Assembly: GCA_000799755.1 (NCBI GenBank)
Contig: JUHI01000015.1
Span: forward strand, 102,793 to 166,792
Reading direction: 5' to 3'
Length of the DNA stretch: 64,000 nucleotides
Source of the DNA: Martinezella tropici
Lineage (GTDB): Bacteria; Pseudomonadota; Alphaproteobacteria; Rhizobiales; Rhizobiaceae
In this document: piece after piece, positions 52,545 through 62,027 of the stretch
Layout of the letters: every line of letters starts with the position of its first letter
Numbering within the stretch: the first letter of the stretch is position 1
Notes under the pieces: generated by a model
Databases searched by the model: none
What the model was told of the DNA's origin: nothing
What the model saw: the letters and a program-made list of their open reading frames with translations, nothing else
Made by a program: the position numbers and the translations under genes

Positions 52545-53921
52545 TTGGACGACTCGCGCATGAACAAACCGCATGCTGATCTCGCAGCCACACCGATCGG
52601 CGTCACCAAGGCCACAGGCAGCCTGAAGAGACCCGTGGCCATCATCGGCGGCCTGCTCTGGCTGCTCGTCGCCTCGCCGACCGTGCTTGAAAGCGATGCC
52701 TATCGCTATGCCACCGCACTTCTGTCCCTGATCGCTCTCTATTATTACATGAAGGCGCCGATCAGGCCACGTACGGACTGGATCGGCTGGCTCTGCATGG
52801 GGTGGGCCGTCTATGTCATGGCGCGCTTCTTCATCACCTTCTGGCTGACGCCGCAGCACGATATCGGCGCTTCCGACTGGCTCTACGCCTTCCCGTTCTT
52901 CTTCCCCATCATGGGTGTCGCTTTCCTGCTCTACGAGGAGCTGATGGAGAAGATCGTCGCCGCCTATTTCGGCGTAGTCCTCATCATGCTCGTTGCCACA
53001 CAGCACCTGCGCGAGGTATTTGCCGGCGAAACCATCCGCCCGCTGATCATGAACAACCAGATCCACGGCGCCGTCGCCTGCGGCATGATCGTCATCTTCA
53101 CGCTGTTCTGGCTGCTGCACTATCTGACGGACAAATCCAGCGACCGCAAGATCGCCCGCTTCGCCTATGTCGTTTCGCCCTTCATCTTCGCGCTCTGTTT
53201 TATCGCCATCTACGGCGCCAAATCGAAAGGCGTCTGGCTGGCGCTCGGCATCACCCTGCCGCTGCTGGCGCTCGTCACGCTGACCTATCTGCGCCTGAAG
53301 AGCGGCGTCATCATCGTCGTCGCCGTAGCCGCCCTGTTGGTCGCCGGCATCTATGGCGTCAGGCACAACCTCGACAAGACAGCCGGGCCAACCGTTTCGG
53401 CAGCCTTCACCATGGTTGAGAACGTGTTCGAGGGCCATGAGATGGGCGGCGTGGTCACAAACGCCATCAGCTCCACCAATACGCCCGTTTCGATGGACGA
53501 ACGCCTGCAACTCTGGTCGAACAGCTGGGAAGTCTTCTCTTCCGCCCCGCTCTTCGGCTGGGGCAACCGCTGGCTGGAGCACTGGGCCGAGACGCGCTAT
53601 TCGCATGTCCAGTACACGCTGCTGCACAACGGCTATCTGGAGATCCTCGTGCGCTACGGCCTGTTCGGCGCCGCCGTGATGTCCCTGATGCTCGGTATCT
53701 TCATCCGCGCCGTCTGGCGCGCCCGCAAGGCAGGCATCATCCCGCGCGCCGCCTGGCACGCCTATATCCTCTGCCTGTTCTTCTTCTCGCTGACGCTGCT
53801 CAGCAACTCCAACAACCGCCTGGCCATCGGCGAAAGCCTGGCCTTCGCCTCCTCCGCCTTCGCCTGCTGGTGCCACATGCGGCTCAAGGGGGAGTATTTG
53901 GTGATGGGTCGGCCACGGTAG
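52545..53921 (+). CDS. O-antigen ligase-like (Wzy/WaaL) membrane protein
   Basis: 458 residues with 10-12 membrane helices. A long periplasmic loop around residues 300-370 contains SMDERLQLWSNSWEVFSSAP, FGWGNRWLEHW and LLHNGYLEILVRYGLFGAA. The pattern of Arg then His-Asn after a large loop is the hallmark of the Wzy_C superfamily (O-antigen ligase or polymerase). It would join O-polysaccharide to lipid A-core, or polymerise. The start is TTG 52545 with GGAAG; ATG 52560 is also possible. Confidence 0.84.
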   Translation: MDDSRMNKPHADLAATPIGVTKATGSLKRPVAIIGGLLWLLVASPTVLESDAYRYATALLSLIALYYYMKAPIRPRTDWIGWLCMGWAVYVMARFFITFWLTPQHDIGASDWLYAFPFFFPIMGVAFLLYEELMEKIVAAYFGVVLIMLVATQHLREVFAGETIRPLIMNNQIHGAVACGMIVIFTLFWLLHYLTDKSSDRKIARFAYVVSPFIFALCFIAIYGAKSKGVWLALGITLPLLALVTLTYLRLKSGVIIVVAVAALLVAGIYGVRHNLDKTAGPTVSAAFTMVENVFEGHEMGGVVTNAISSTNTPVSMDERLQLWSNSWEVFSSAPLFGWGNRWLEHWAETRYSHVQYTLLHNGYLEILVRYGLFGAAVMSLMLGIFIRAVWRARKAGIIPRAAWHAYILCLFFFSLTLLSNSNNRLAIGESLAFASSAFACWCHMRLKGEYLVMGRPR

Positions 53922-54064
53922 CTTGCACCGTTGCTCTGCCGTGGCCGACCTGACTGGTTAGGTGAAATCATTGCCTCATGTCCGAGGAATGCTTCACCGC
54001 CGTACAATCGATGAGCAAATTACTGATGTGTTCATTGGTTGCATGAGGTAGTTCATGATCATGA

Positions 54065-56746
54065 TCAGGCGTTGATTGTTGCCATGCGCCCTTCATTCTC
54101 CAGCCAACGTTGGGCGAGATCGGAAATCGTCCTTTCCGCCTCGGCAATCATCTTGGAATACCTGTCATTCTCGAAGCCCCAGAGGGTCGATGCGACGTCC
54201 TCTCTGTGGCCAACCAGGAAGGGAAGGGCAACGACGATCACCAAGTTGTCGCTGCTTTCGAGATATCGGTCGATAGCATTACGATCCACATCCGTATTTT
54301 CCGGGTCCCAATGTGCCAGCAAATCCAGAGCGTGCTTGTTGTAAATATTGAAGACGGTACTCGTCATATGGTCCAACCTGACAAACGTCATGCCTTTCCA
54401 TACCTCCACATCTAACACACGTGTATTGGGATGAACTGAAGCAATTACCCCTGAGAAGATATCCCATCTAGTCGTTTGGCCGAGATACTCTAGGACGATC
54501 TCAATCTTATCTTTGTGTCCTTCATGGAACAGCACGTCGTCCTCAAGGACAGTCAATTGAGACATCCCCCGCGCCAGGGCATTACGAGCGAGAGCGGAAT
54601 AGCTCGCCCCACAACCCAGCCAGCCTCTTACATTGCGAACACCATCGAAAATTGCACAGCTTTCAGGTCTTTCGGCCAGGAATACACGACGCCGATCGAT
54701 TGTCTCAGGCATTGAAAGAGCGACCAACGCGCTATCCCGATCAAGATAAATTTCTCCATCGAGCAATTTTTTCATGGGCAACGAACCGATATTTGCCAGG
54801 AAACGGTCCATCATAAACGTGAAGCGAGTTGAGCTTAGCTCAGCCGACTTCCGAACTGCAGCATCGATCGTCGCATGCTCACTGATAATAGCGTGCGCCG
54901 CTTCAAGCATCGCTTCGATTGAACCTTGCTCGAAGAATCGAACGGCTTCCCCTAGTTCTGGATAGTCCTGCTGGTCCTGCGAACTCTCCGACAACACAGG
55001 AACACCTAGCGAGAGGCATTCTTGTATGCGTGGCATCTCCAGCAGAGCATTCTCGTAATAGTGAATATTGATCACGGCGCGCGCTTTGCGAATTAAGCGA
55101 TGCATATCGTCACCGAAGGCATCATTGCAGAGCTTTACCGAAAAATGCTGCTTGAGAGCTTCAAGCATGGGGCTTCGCCTCGGCGAACTGTAATAGTCGC
55201 CGTAGAAGATGAAATCATATTCCTTTTGGGAGAGATCTATTGGTTCCGGTGGTTTCAACGATGTGCCTATCGGCAGATAGTTCACATGCGGATAGGCTAT
55301 ACCGTTGCTCGCTAGAAATTCTATATTGACGGTCGCATATTCGAGAACCGCCAACGAGTTCTCCAAAACCGCTAGATAGTCGGGGGTAAACCAGCGAGAG
55401 CTGACGGATTGCTCAAGTTGAAAAATGATGCGCTTCTCGCCGGGTGGCAACCGCTTGAACATCTGCGCACAAAGCACGATGTAAAGATCGTGATCGAAGG
55501 CCTTTGGAGCCTCCATCATGATTTCCGTGGCGATACCATGCCGTTCCAGACGCTCGGCAATACATTTTGCGATGAAAAGCGTGTGCGGGGTCGTTATGAT
55601 CCCCCAAATACGGCCATTGGATCGCTGCAATCGGCCACGGATCTGTTCGAGTTTTGCCTGCCTGCGATAGTGAGTTATCCTGCTCAACAGGCCCTTCATA
55701 TCGCCTCTGAGCAAATATCTAAAAGCGTTAACGGCTCGGCTGAGCAACGGTCGCAGATGGGTCGAAAGCCTAAGCATCTTGCTGAAAACGCGCCTGGCAA
55801 CGCGAAGCGGCCTAGTCAGCTTCCACGAGGAAGAATTTAGGATGGCTGCGTAACGCTGCTCCACATCGGCATTATGCTGCTCCAGTGTGTCTTTCAAACG
55901 TCGCTCTGCATCAAGACTCGCTTGAAGTTTCGAAATCTCCGCAACTTGGTTGCGGAGATGATCAAGTTCGTCGTCTCGCCACGCGACTTCCTTGGTCCAG
56001 GATTGCACCAACTCTGTGTCGTTGAGCGGTTGCTCTAGAAGGCCAACCTCCATTGTCCCCGTCTCATCATCGGAGGCCAAGGCAAGCAAGTAGAGCGGCT
56101 CGTATACCCCTTGAGCGGCCTTCAGCTCATCCGACTTGAGAAGATAGCTTCGTGCGGACGACGCGCCCTCTGTTGGAAGGAGTAAAGATCCGTAGCAAAC
56201 TCTCTGTGAGAAATATCTAATATTTCTAAAATATCTCCCCATAAGTTCACGAAACTCTTCTTCGTAGAGTTCTTTGACATGAAATTCGTTTTTATATTCG
56301 CGAAGATCAGAATAATACTTTCTATCGGGACTCGAGATTAAAAGCTTCCCGCCTGGCCGCAAGACGCGCTTGAACTCTCGAAATGTTTCATCGTGCTTGT
56401 CGTGATGCTCCAGAGTTTCGAAGCTTACAATCAAATCAATGCTATTATCTGGACACGGGATCGCGGCACATTCCCCCACTCGGAATGTAAGATTAGGTCG
56501 CTGATATTTAAGATTAGCATGCTCGACGGCATCAACCGCAATGTCGACACCGATTACCTCAGCCGCGTGGCGCGAGAGAAGGTCGCTCCCATAGCCCTCG
56601 CCGCTAGCTATATCAAGAACTACCTTATCCTTTGCGAGCTCGGCTGCACTCAGGTAGCGATGCAAGTGTTCAACGACAATATTCCCGGAGACTTCCGGTA
56701 AAAATCGTTCGCCGGTGAATTTCATTGAACGCTTCAAATCAGACAT
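54065..56746 (-). CDS. Three-module methyltransferase / glycosyltransferase / GT25-like protein
   Basis: 893 residues from ATG 56746. Module 1 (about 1-235): SAM methyltransferase with VLDIASGEGYG at 43-53 and RVLRPGGKLLISSPD near 130. A coiled-coil linker (about 250-300) ends in SSSWKLTRPLR, a motif common in polysaccharide enzymes. Module 2 (about 370-640): glycosyltransferase with PRIQECLSLGVPVLSESSQD. Module 3 (about 680-893): resembles GT25 LPS glycosyltransferases, with GCGASYSALARNALARG then LTVLEDDVLF. It lies one base after the wzt stop, same strand, so it is part of the O-antigen export operon and may cap or terminate chains. AT-rich composition. Confidence 0.8.
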   Translation of the reverse strand: MSDLKRSMKFTGERFLPEVSGNIVVEHLHRYLSAAELAKDKVVLDIASGEGYGSDLLSRHAAEVIGVDIAVDAVEHANLKYQRPNLTFRVGECAAIPCPDNSIDLIVSFETLEHHDKHDETFREFKRVLRPGGKLLISSPDRKYYSDLREYKNEFHVKELYEEEFRELMGRYFRNIRYFSQRVCYGSLLLPTEGASSARSYLLKSDELKAAQGVYEPLYLLALASDDETGTMEVGLLEQPLNDTELVQSWTKEVAWRDDELDHLRNQVAEISKLQASLDAERRLKDTLEQHNADVEQRYAAILNSSSWKLTRPLRVARRVFSKMLRLSTHLRPLLSRAVNAFRYLLRGDMKGLLSRITHYRRQAKLEQIRGRLQRSNGRIWGIITTPHTLFIAKCIAERLERHGIATEIMMEAPKAFDHDLYIVLCAQMFKRLPPGEKRIIFQLEQSVSSRWFTPDYLAVLENSLAVLEYATVNIEFLASNGIAYPHVNYLPIGTSLKPPEPIDLSQKEYDFIFYGDYYSSPRRSPMLEALKQHFSVKLCNDAFGDDMHRLIRKARAVINIHYYENALLEMPRIQECLSLGVPVLSESSQDQQDYPELGEAVRFFEQGSIEAMLEAAHAIISEHATIDAAVRKSAELSSTRFTFMMDRFLANIGSLPMKKLLDGEIYLDRDSALVALSMPETIDRRRVFLAERPESCAIFDGVRNVRGWLGCGASYSALARNALARGMSQLTVLEDDVLFHEGHKDKIEIVLEYLGQTTRWDIFSGVIASVHPNTRVLDVEVWKGMTFVRLDHMTSTVFNIYNKHALDLLAHWDPENTDVDRNAIDRYLESSDNLVIVVALPFLVGHREDVASTLWGFENDRYSKMIAEAERTISDLAQRWLENEGRMATINA

Positions 56747-56747
56747 A

Positions 56748-58118
56748 TCACGCTTCCACCCAAAGGCTGACGTTCGACATAGGAACGCCGACCAAGCCAG
56801 TTGCAACCATCGAGGTTTCGGATTTTATTGCCATAGCATCATGAATCCAGTGATGCTGGACGTGTACGTCCTGATTTCCATCTGCAATTGCAACACCGAT
56901 AGAATAATCTCCCGCGGGCAGAATTGGCATACGGAAGGTAAACTCGGCCACCAGCATCTCACCAGTCGCGCAGAACGAGCCGCGATCGATCGTTGTCAAA
57001 TAGGTATTGTCGCCAAACAAGGTTTGTCCAAGCCTATCCTTCAACATGAAGCCAATGATCGGTGATGTGAGATCTGCATAGGCTTTCGCTTCAACACGTA
57101 CAACCACATACTCGCCGCCAACTATCCAACTCAGCGGTTTTCCCGATCTGTTGCGCAAAGTTACATTGACTATCTCGGCATGCTTTCTTCCAAAATTTTC
57201 ACCATTCGAATTAAACTTGAAAACCTGCAGATCATTTCTGAGATTGGACGCATTGAGAAAGGCCAACCGGCTATCGACAGTCGCTTCCATCTCCGCGTCT
57301 TCCGTAACACTCTCCATTTCTTCCGAAACGGTTGAAGTCGTCACCGGCGGCACACCACCTTCTGAATAATAGGCCTCCAGATAACGATTACAGACATCCT
57401 TTGGTACGCCATCCATAACGACGGCACCCTTGTCCAACCAAATCGCCCGCGTGCAGAGTCCACGAACGGCCGCAGTGTCATGGCTTACGAAGATGATGCT
57501 TCCTCGCTTTATAAAGTCATGCAGAAAACGCATGCATTTCTGCGTGAAAAAAGCATCCCCAACAGAAAGCGCCTCATCTATAACCAGCAAATCCGCATCG
57601 ATATGAGCTATGACTGCAAATGCTAGGCGCACATACATGCCGCTGGAGTACGTCTTTACCGGCTGGTTGATAAAATCGCCGATATCCGCAAAACTTACGA
57701 TCGCATCATAGCGATCCTTGATCTGCTGGTCCGTCAGTCCGAGCAACGAAGCATTGAGAAAAACATTCTCGCGTCCGGTGAACTCGGGATTGAATCCCGA
57801 ACCTAGCTCGAGCAGAGCACCTATGCGTCCGATGGTAGCCACGTCTCCCGAGGTCGGGTTTAATGTTCCGCAAATCATCTGCAATAGCGTAGACTTGCCG
57901 CTGCCGTTACGACCGATGATACCAACCGTCTCGCCCTTCCTGATGGTGAAGGAAACGTCGTTCAACGCCCAAAATTCGCGAAAATATTGACGCCGTCTAA
58001 GCCCTAGCAGCGAGCATACACGCGGCACAATCATCTGCTTGAGGCGATCACGAGGATTATCATAAATGTGATAGCATTTGGAAAGCGCGCTTGCGGCAAT
58101 CACTGTGTCAGAGGACAT
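56748..58118 (-). CDS. wzt: O-antigen ABC exporter ATPase with C-terminal carbohydrate-binding domain
   Basis: 456 residues. Walker A GRNGSGKSTL at about 67, the Wzt-type signature TYSSGMYVRLAFAV and DADLLVIDEALSVGDAFF. Residues from about 250 form a Wzt_C beta-sandwich, recognisable in FGRKHAEIVNVTLRNRSGKP and FMLKDRLGQTLFGDNTYL. In E. coli O8/O9a this domain binds the methyl or phosphate cap of the finished polysaccharide. Here the neighbour carries a methyltransferase domain, so cap recognition is plausible. It overlaps wzm by 11 bases. Confidence 0.93.
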   Translation of the reverse strand: MSSDTVIAASALSKCYHIYDNPRDRLKQMIVPRVCSLLGLRRRQYFREFWALNDVSFTIRKGETVGIIGRNGSGKSTLLQMICGTLNPTSGDVATIGRIGALLELGSGFNPEFTGRENVFLNASLLGLTDQQIKDRYDAIVSFADIGDFINQPVKTYSSGMYVRLAFAVIAHIDADLLVIDEALSVGDAFFTQKCMRFLHDFIKRGSIIFVSHDTAAVRGLCTRAIWLDKGAVVMDGVPKDVCNRYLEAYYSEGGVPPVTTSTVSEEMESVTEDAEMEATVDSRLAFLNASNLRNDLQVFKFNSNGENFGRKHAEIVNVTLRNRSGKPLSWIVGGEYVVVRVEAKAYADLTSPIIGFMLKDRLGQTLFGDNTYLTTIDRGSFCATGEMLVAEFTFRMPILPAGDYSIGVAIADGNQDVHVQHHWIHDAMAIKSETSMVATGLVGVPMSNVSLWVEA

Positions 58119-58926
58119 CGGCGAAGCCCTTGCGTGTTTTCTGGAACCAAGCAAACCCCAGCCAAGCCACGATGGCAGATCCGAGAAGTTCGAGCCAGTA
58201 GTATGTTAGGTCAGTCGGCTGCCTCCAAAAAAGGATCTGTCGCATCTGCTCGATCACCGTTGCCAAAGGGTTCAGTAACACAATGGACTGAAACCTCTCT
58301 GGCAACGCGGAGATAGGATAGAAAATCGGTGAAAGGAACATCGTCACCGTTACGACGATGCTGACGAGTTGGCTCACATCCCTGATATAGACACCAAGGG
58401 AAGCAAGGCACCATGACAACCCCATGATAAAAAGTACAAGCGGAAGAATAACAAGCGGAAGCATAAGTAAATATGGCGAAGGAATACCAAAAAGAAATAT
58501 AAATGCGACAATCCACACAGAAAGACTGATAAGAGCATTCACCAATGCAACAAAAATATTTACCCATGGCAATATTTCCAATGGAAATATCACTTTCTTA
58601 ACATAATTGCCATTACTGACAATCGTAGCGGGTGCCTTAGATACACACTCGGAGAATATATTGAAAACGATTAGCCCGAGAAACAGCAACAAAGCGAACT
58701 CGGTTTTGGAATCACCTCCACCGCCCCAACGCGCTTTAAAGATGACACTGAATACGAATGTGTAGACAACCAACATCAACAGCGGATTGAAGAGCGCCCA
58801 CAAGATACCAAAAATCGACCCCCGGTATCGAGCCGCCATATCCCGTCGCACAAGAGTAACGACAAGATGCCGATGAATGTAAAGACTGCGAATCGCCGCG
58901 ACAGGGTGTATTGGATATTTATTCAT
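58108..58926 (-). CDS. wzm: O-antigen ABC exporter permease
   Basis: 272 residues from ATG 58926 (GTG 58938 possible). Six membrane helices. LVVTLVRRDMAARYRGSIFGILW is the ABC-2 signature of polysaccharide export permeases, and FYPISALPERFQSIVLLNPL the C-terminal one. It forms the channel that moves undecaprenyl-linked polysaccharide across the inner membrane together with Wzt. It is the first gene of the AT-rich operon wzm, wzt, three-module enzyme. Confidence 0.92.
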   Translation of the reverse strand: MNKYPIHPVAAIRSLYIHRHLVVTLVRRDMAARYRGSIFGILWALFNPLLMLVVYTFVFSVIFKARWGGGGDSKTEFALLLFLGLIVFNIFSECVSKAPATIVSNGNYVKKVIFPLEILPWVNIFVALVNALISLSVWIVAFIFLFGIPSPYLLMLPLVILPLVLFIMGLSWCLASLGVYIRDVSQLVSIVVTVTMFLSPIFYPISALPERFQSIVLLNPLATVIEQMRQILFWRQPTDLTYYWLELLGSAIVAWLGFAWFQKTRKGFADVL

Positions 58927-58938
58927 AACTGATGACAC

Positions 58939-59507
58939 ATCTTTCGGCCGTTTATCGCAGATTTATAGCCCGCTTGGTTAGAACGTCAGTATCTTTAATG
59001 GAACAAAGAACCAGCGCCCTTAGACAGGTAGCGAGCCATTCAGACCAGCGCGACCACAGGCTAGATCGAACCCGAACGCGAAAATAAAAAATCGGCAGTT
59101 TTATGACAGAATACGCAGATTCGCTCAAAATCACAGATCCATATCAAAACCTTGCTGGCCCGAAGTTGCTTTTGTTTTCCGCGTTAAGGTATAGCCTTAC
59201 CCGGTGTCCCCCATAAGATGAAGAGCGACGGATGTCCACTGAAACATGATGCATTTCACCATCCGCCATAAGCAGCAGCTTATAAGCGTTCCATGTTCTG
59301 CCCTGTTTCAATGCGAATGACACCGGCGCTTACAAAACTTCGAAACTTTCATTGACTTCTCCTCTTTTGCTCACCGGATCGTAAGTGGAAGATTCCGGTT
59401 TCAATGGCTTCATTTAGAAGGCGCATAGCATGTCAAATACGTATGGGAATACGATTCCCACCCACGTGCCCTAATGCAATCTTGCTTTATCAATCGCCAC
59501 GGATGAC
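58939..59507. other. 569-bp divergent noncoding region
   Basis: AT-richer than average and without protein-like frames. It must contain the promoters of the wzm operon and of the GT2 gene, but I cannot name them with confidence. No repeat or terminator is seen. Confidence 0.4.
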
Positions 59508-60344
59508 ATGATGACGACCGATAGCACCGAAGATCCGTACCAAGAGCGCGCGGCACTCCTCTCAGTTTGCATTGTCACCTATCGTCCCGAACTCGCGGGT
59601 CTCCGCGAAACACTTGAAAGCCTGAGAGCTGCAATCGCGCGCCTCGAGGGAACGAATACAAGCATCACGATAGTCGATAATTCTATGGATGGCTCCCTTG
59701 CCGGATGGCTGTCCGACAAATTCGGCGATCTTTCCGTTCACCTCCTGGAAGGGCACGGAAATATCGGCTTTGCCCGTGCGAACAACATGGCATTGGACGA
59801 TGTCGGCGACCTTCACCTCGTGCTCAATCCAGACGTGGTCTTGAGCCCCGACTGTCTTGCAAATGCCCTGCATTTCCTGGATCGGCATCCGGAATGCGGA
59901 CTATTGACCCCTTTGGCGATGGGAACAGATGGCACGCGCCAATATCTGTGCAAGCGCTATCCCTCCCTCTTCGATCTGGCACTAAGAGGGTTTGGGCCAA
60001 AATGGTTGCGCCGGCTTTTCAGGAAGCGGCTCGACCGCTATCAGATGACGGATATGTCCGACGTGGACGCCTTCTGGGACCCGCCGATCGTCAGCGGGTG
60101 CTTTATGCTCTTTCGTGGCGCCATTTTCCGAAAGCTCTCCGGCTTTGATCCTCGCTATTTCCTTTATTTCGAGGACTTTGATCTATCTTTGCGCACGCGA
60201 GACATGGCACGCATCGCCTTCGTTCCGACGGCGAGAATAGTCCATGGCGGCGGCGACGCCGCTCGTAAGGGTCTGTGGCATATCAAGCAATTTGTGCGCT
60301 CGGGCTATACCTTCTATCGAACATTCGGCTTGAAACTGCTTTGA
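59508..60344 (+). CDS. GT2-family glycosyltransferase
   Basis: 278 residues. LLSVCIVTYRPELAGLRETL is the start of the GT-A fold, HGNIGFARANNMAL and LVLNPDVVLS contain the nucleotide-sugar and metal (DxD-like) sites, and the later SGCFMLFRGAIFRKLSGFDP and YFEDFDLSLR are typical of rhamnosyl/galactosyl transferases. Together with the rhamnose genes downstream it may be a rhamnosyltransferase; this is an inference. Start ATG 59508, possibly the adjacent ATG 59511. It is convergent with rfbC. Confidence 0.85.
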   Translation: MMTTDSTEDPYQERAALLSVCIVTYRPELAGLRETLESLRAAIARLEGTNTSITIVDNSMDGSLAGWLSDKFGDLSVHLLEGHGNIGFARANNMALDDVGDLHLVLNPDVVLSPDCLANALHFLDRHPECGLLTPLAMGTDGTRQYLCKRYPSLFDLALRGFGPKWLRRLFRKRLDRYQMTDMSDVDAFWDPPIVSGCFMLFRGAIFRKLSGFDPRYFLYFEDFDLSLRTRDMARIAFVPTARIVHGGGDAARKGLWHIKQFVRSGYTFYRTFGLKLL

Positions 60345-60444
60345 CACCCGCGATTGCCGACATGCCTCGCGATAAAGTGCTTCATATCATGCGCCGGCAT
60401 CGCCAAACCAAAGCCTGGCGAAGACCGGACGGATATGGGTGTCT

Positions 60445-60993
60445 TCATTCGAACACTTCGGCATCGGCTAGCAAAGGCTGTCGCTGGTCTTTGGGGGAGA
60501 GCGTCGGCTCACCGTTGAGCCTCCAGTCGATGCCGATCTGCGGATCGTCCCAGCGAATGCCGCGGTCGCTCTCCGGGGCATAGTAGTTGGTGGTCTTGTA
60601 CACAAACTCGACATGGTCGTTCAGCGTCAGGAAGCCATGGGCGAATCCCTCGGGTATCCAAAGCTGGCGCTTGTTTTCGGCCGACAGGAGAACACCGACC
60701 CACTGCCCGAAGGTCGGAGACGATTTGCGGATGTCGACCGCGACATCATAGACTTCACCGACCACGACACGCACCAGCTTGGCCTGCGCATGCGGCGGCA
60801 GCTGATAATGGAGACCGCGCAGCACGCCCTTTCCCGACCGGCTGTGATTGTCCTGCACGAAGTCGACGCTTCGTCCGACTGCGGCTTCGAACTTGAGCGC
60901 GCTGAAGCTTTCGAAGAAGAAGCCGCGATCGTCGGCAAATACCGTCGGCTCGATGATCTTGACGTCGGGGATGGCGGTATCGATGGCTTTCAT
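60445..60993 (-). CDS. rfbC: dTDP-4-dehydrorhamnose 3,5-epimerase
   Basis: 182 residues, the usual cupin size. DDRGFFFESFSALKFEAAVG, FVQDNHSRSGKGVLRGLHYQ with the catalytic His, and LWIPEGFAHGFLTL are the RmlC signatures. It converts dTDP-4-keto-6-deoxyglucose to the L-lyxo form in rhamnose synthesis. The start at 60993 follows AGGACG; the longer frame to 61020 is less likely. It is the last of the four-gene rhamnose operon. Confidence 0.95.
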   Translation of the reverse strand: MKAIDTAIPDVKIIEPTVFADDRGFFFESFSALKFEAAVGRSVDFVQDNHSRSGKGVLRGLHYQLPPHAQAKLVRVVVGEVYDVAVDIRKSSPTFGQWVGVLLSAENKRQLWIPEGFAHGFLTLNDHVEFVYKTTNYYAPESDRGIRWDDPQIGIDWRLNGEPTLSPKDQRQPLLADAEVFE

Positions 60994-61052
60994 TCGTCGT
61001 CCTGCTCGGATTGTTCGCACGGGAGATGTGGCGCTGGCGCGCGCCGCGATCG

Positions 61053-61940
61053 TTAGAATATCTGCTCGCGCAATATCCCCAGGAGATATTGCCCATAGGC
61101 GTTCTTCTTCAGCGGATGCGCCAGCGCCTCGACGTCAGATGCGCTGATCCAGCCGCTGCGATAGGCAATCTCCTCGGGGCAGGCGACCTTCAGCCCCTGC
61201 CGGTTCTCGATCGTGGCAATGTAGTGGCTGGCCTCCAGCATGGATTCATGCGTGCCCGTGTCAAGCCAGGCATAGCCGCGCCCCATGGTCTGCACATCCA
61301 GCTGACCGGCGTTCAGATAGCGGATATTGACATCGGTGATCTCCAACTCGCCACGCGGCGACGGGCGGATGGATTTAGCAACGTCAACGACGCTTTCATC
61401 GTAGAAATAGAGGCCGGTGACCGCATAATTGCTCTTCGGCAGCTTTGGCTTTTCCTCCAGGCTGATCGCCCGGCCCACCTTGTCGAACTCGACCACGCCA
61501 TAGCGATGCGGGTCCTGCACGTGATAGGCAAAGACGGTGGCGCCCGCCTCCTTCTCGTTCGCCTCGTGCAGCAACCGGGTAAAGTCGTGTCCGTAGAAGA
61601 TGTTGTCCCCCAGCACCAGCGCGGACGGGGCGCCATCCAGGAATGCCTCGCCGATCAGAAATGCCTGGGCAAGGCCATCAGGGCTCGGCTGGACGGCATA
61701 ATCGAGCCTGATGCCCCATTGGCTGCCGTCGCCAAGCAACTGCTCGAAGCGAGGCGTGTCCTGCGGCGTCGAGATGATGAGGATCTCGCGGATACCTGCC
61801 AGCATCAGCGTCGTCAGCGGATAGTAGATCATCGGCTTGTCGTAGATCGGCAGCAGCTGCTTGCTGACCGCGAGCGTCAGCGGATAAAGCCGCGTCCCCG
61901 ATCCGCCGGCGAGTATGATTCCCTTGCGTGCTTTCGTCAT
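61053..61940 (-). CDS. rfbA: Glucose-1-phosphate thymidylyltransferase
   Basis: 295 residues. GIILAGGSGTRLYPLTLAVS is the nucleotide-binding signature, KQLLPIYDKPMIYYPL and LVLGDNIFYGHDF follow, and GYAWLDTGTHESMLEAS the substrate region. It makes dTDP-glucose, the first rhamnose precursor. ATG 61940 is chosen over an in-frame TTG at 61961. It lies 87 bases after the rfbD stop and 59 before rfbC. Confidence 0.95.
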   Translation of the reverse strand: MTKARKGIILAGGSGTRLYPLTLAVSKQLLPIYDKPMIYYPLTTLMLAGIREILIISTPQDTPRFEQLLGDGSQWGIRLDYAVQPSPDGLAQAFLIGEAFLDGAPSALVLGDNIFYGHDFTRLLHEANEKEAGATVFAYHVQDPHRYGVVEFDKVGRAISLEEKPKLPKSNYAVTGLYFYDESVVDVAKSIRPSPRGELEITDVNIRYLNAGQLDVQTMGRGYAWLDTGTHESMLEASHYIATIENRQGLKVACPEEIAYRSGWISASDVEALAHPLKKNAYGQYLLGILREQIF

Positions 61941-62027
61941 GATCCAGCGTCTCGTCTTCAATCTGTCTGCTTATGCCTTGTCGGCTGTCTTTGGGGGCTG
62001 ACCACGGCCGTCACGAACCTGCGGCTC

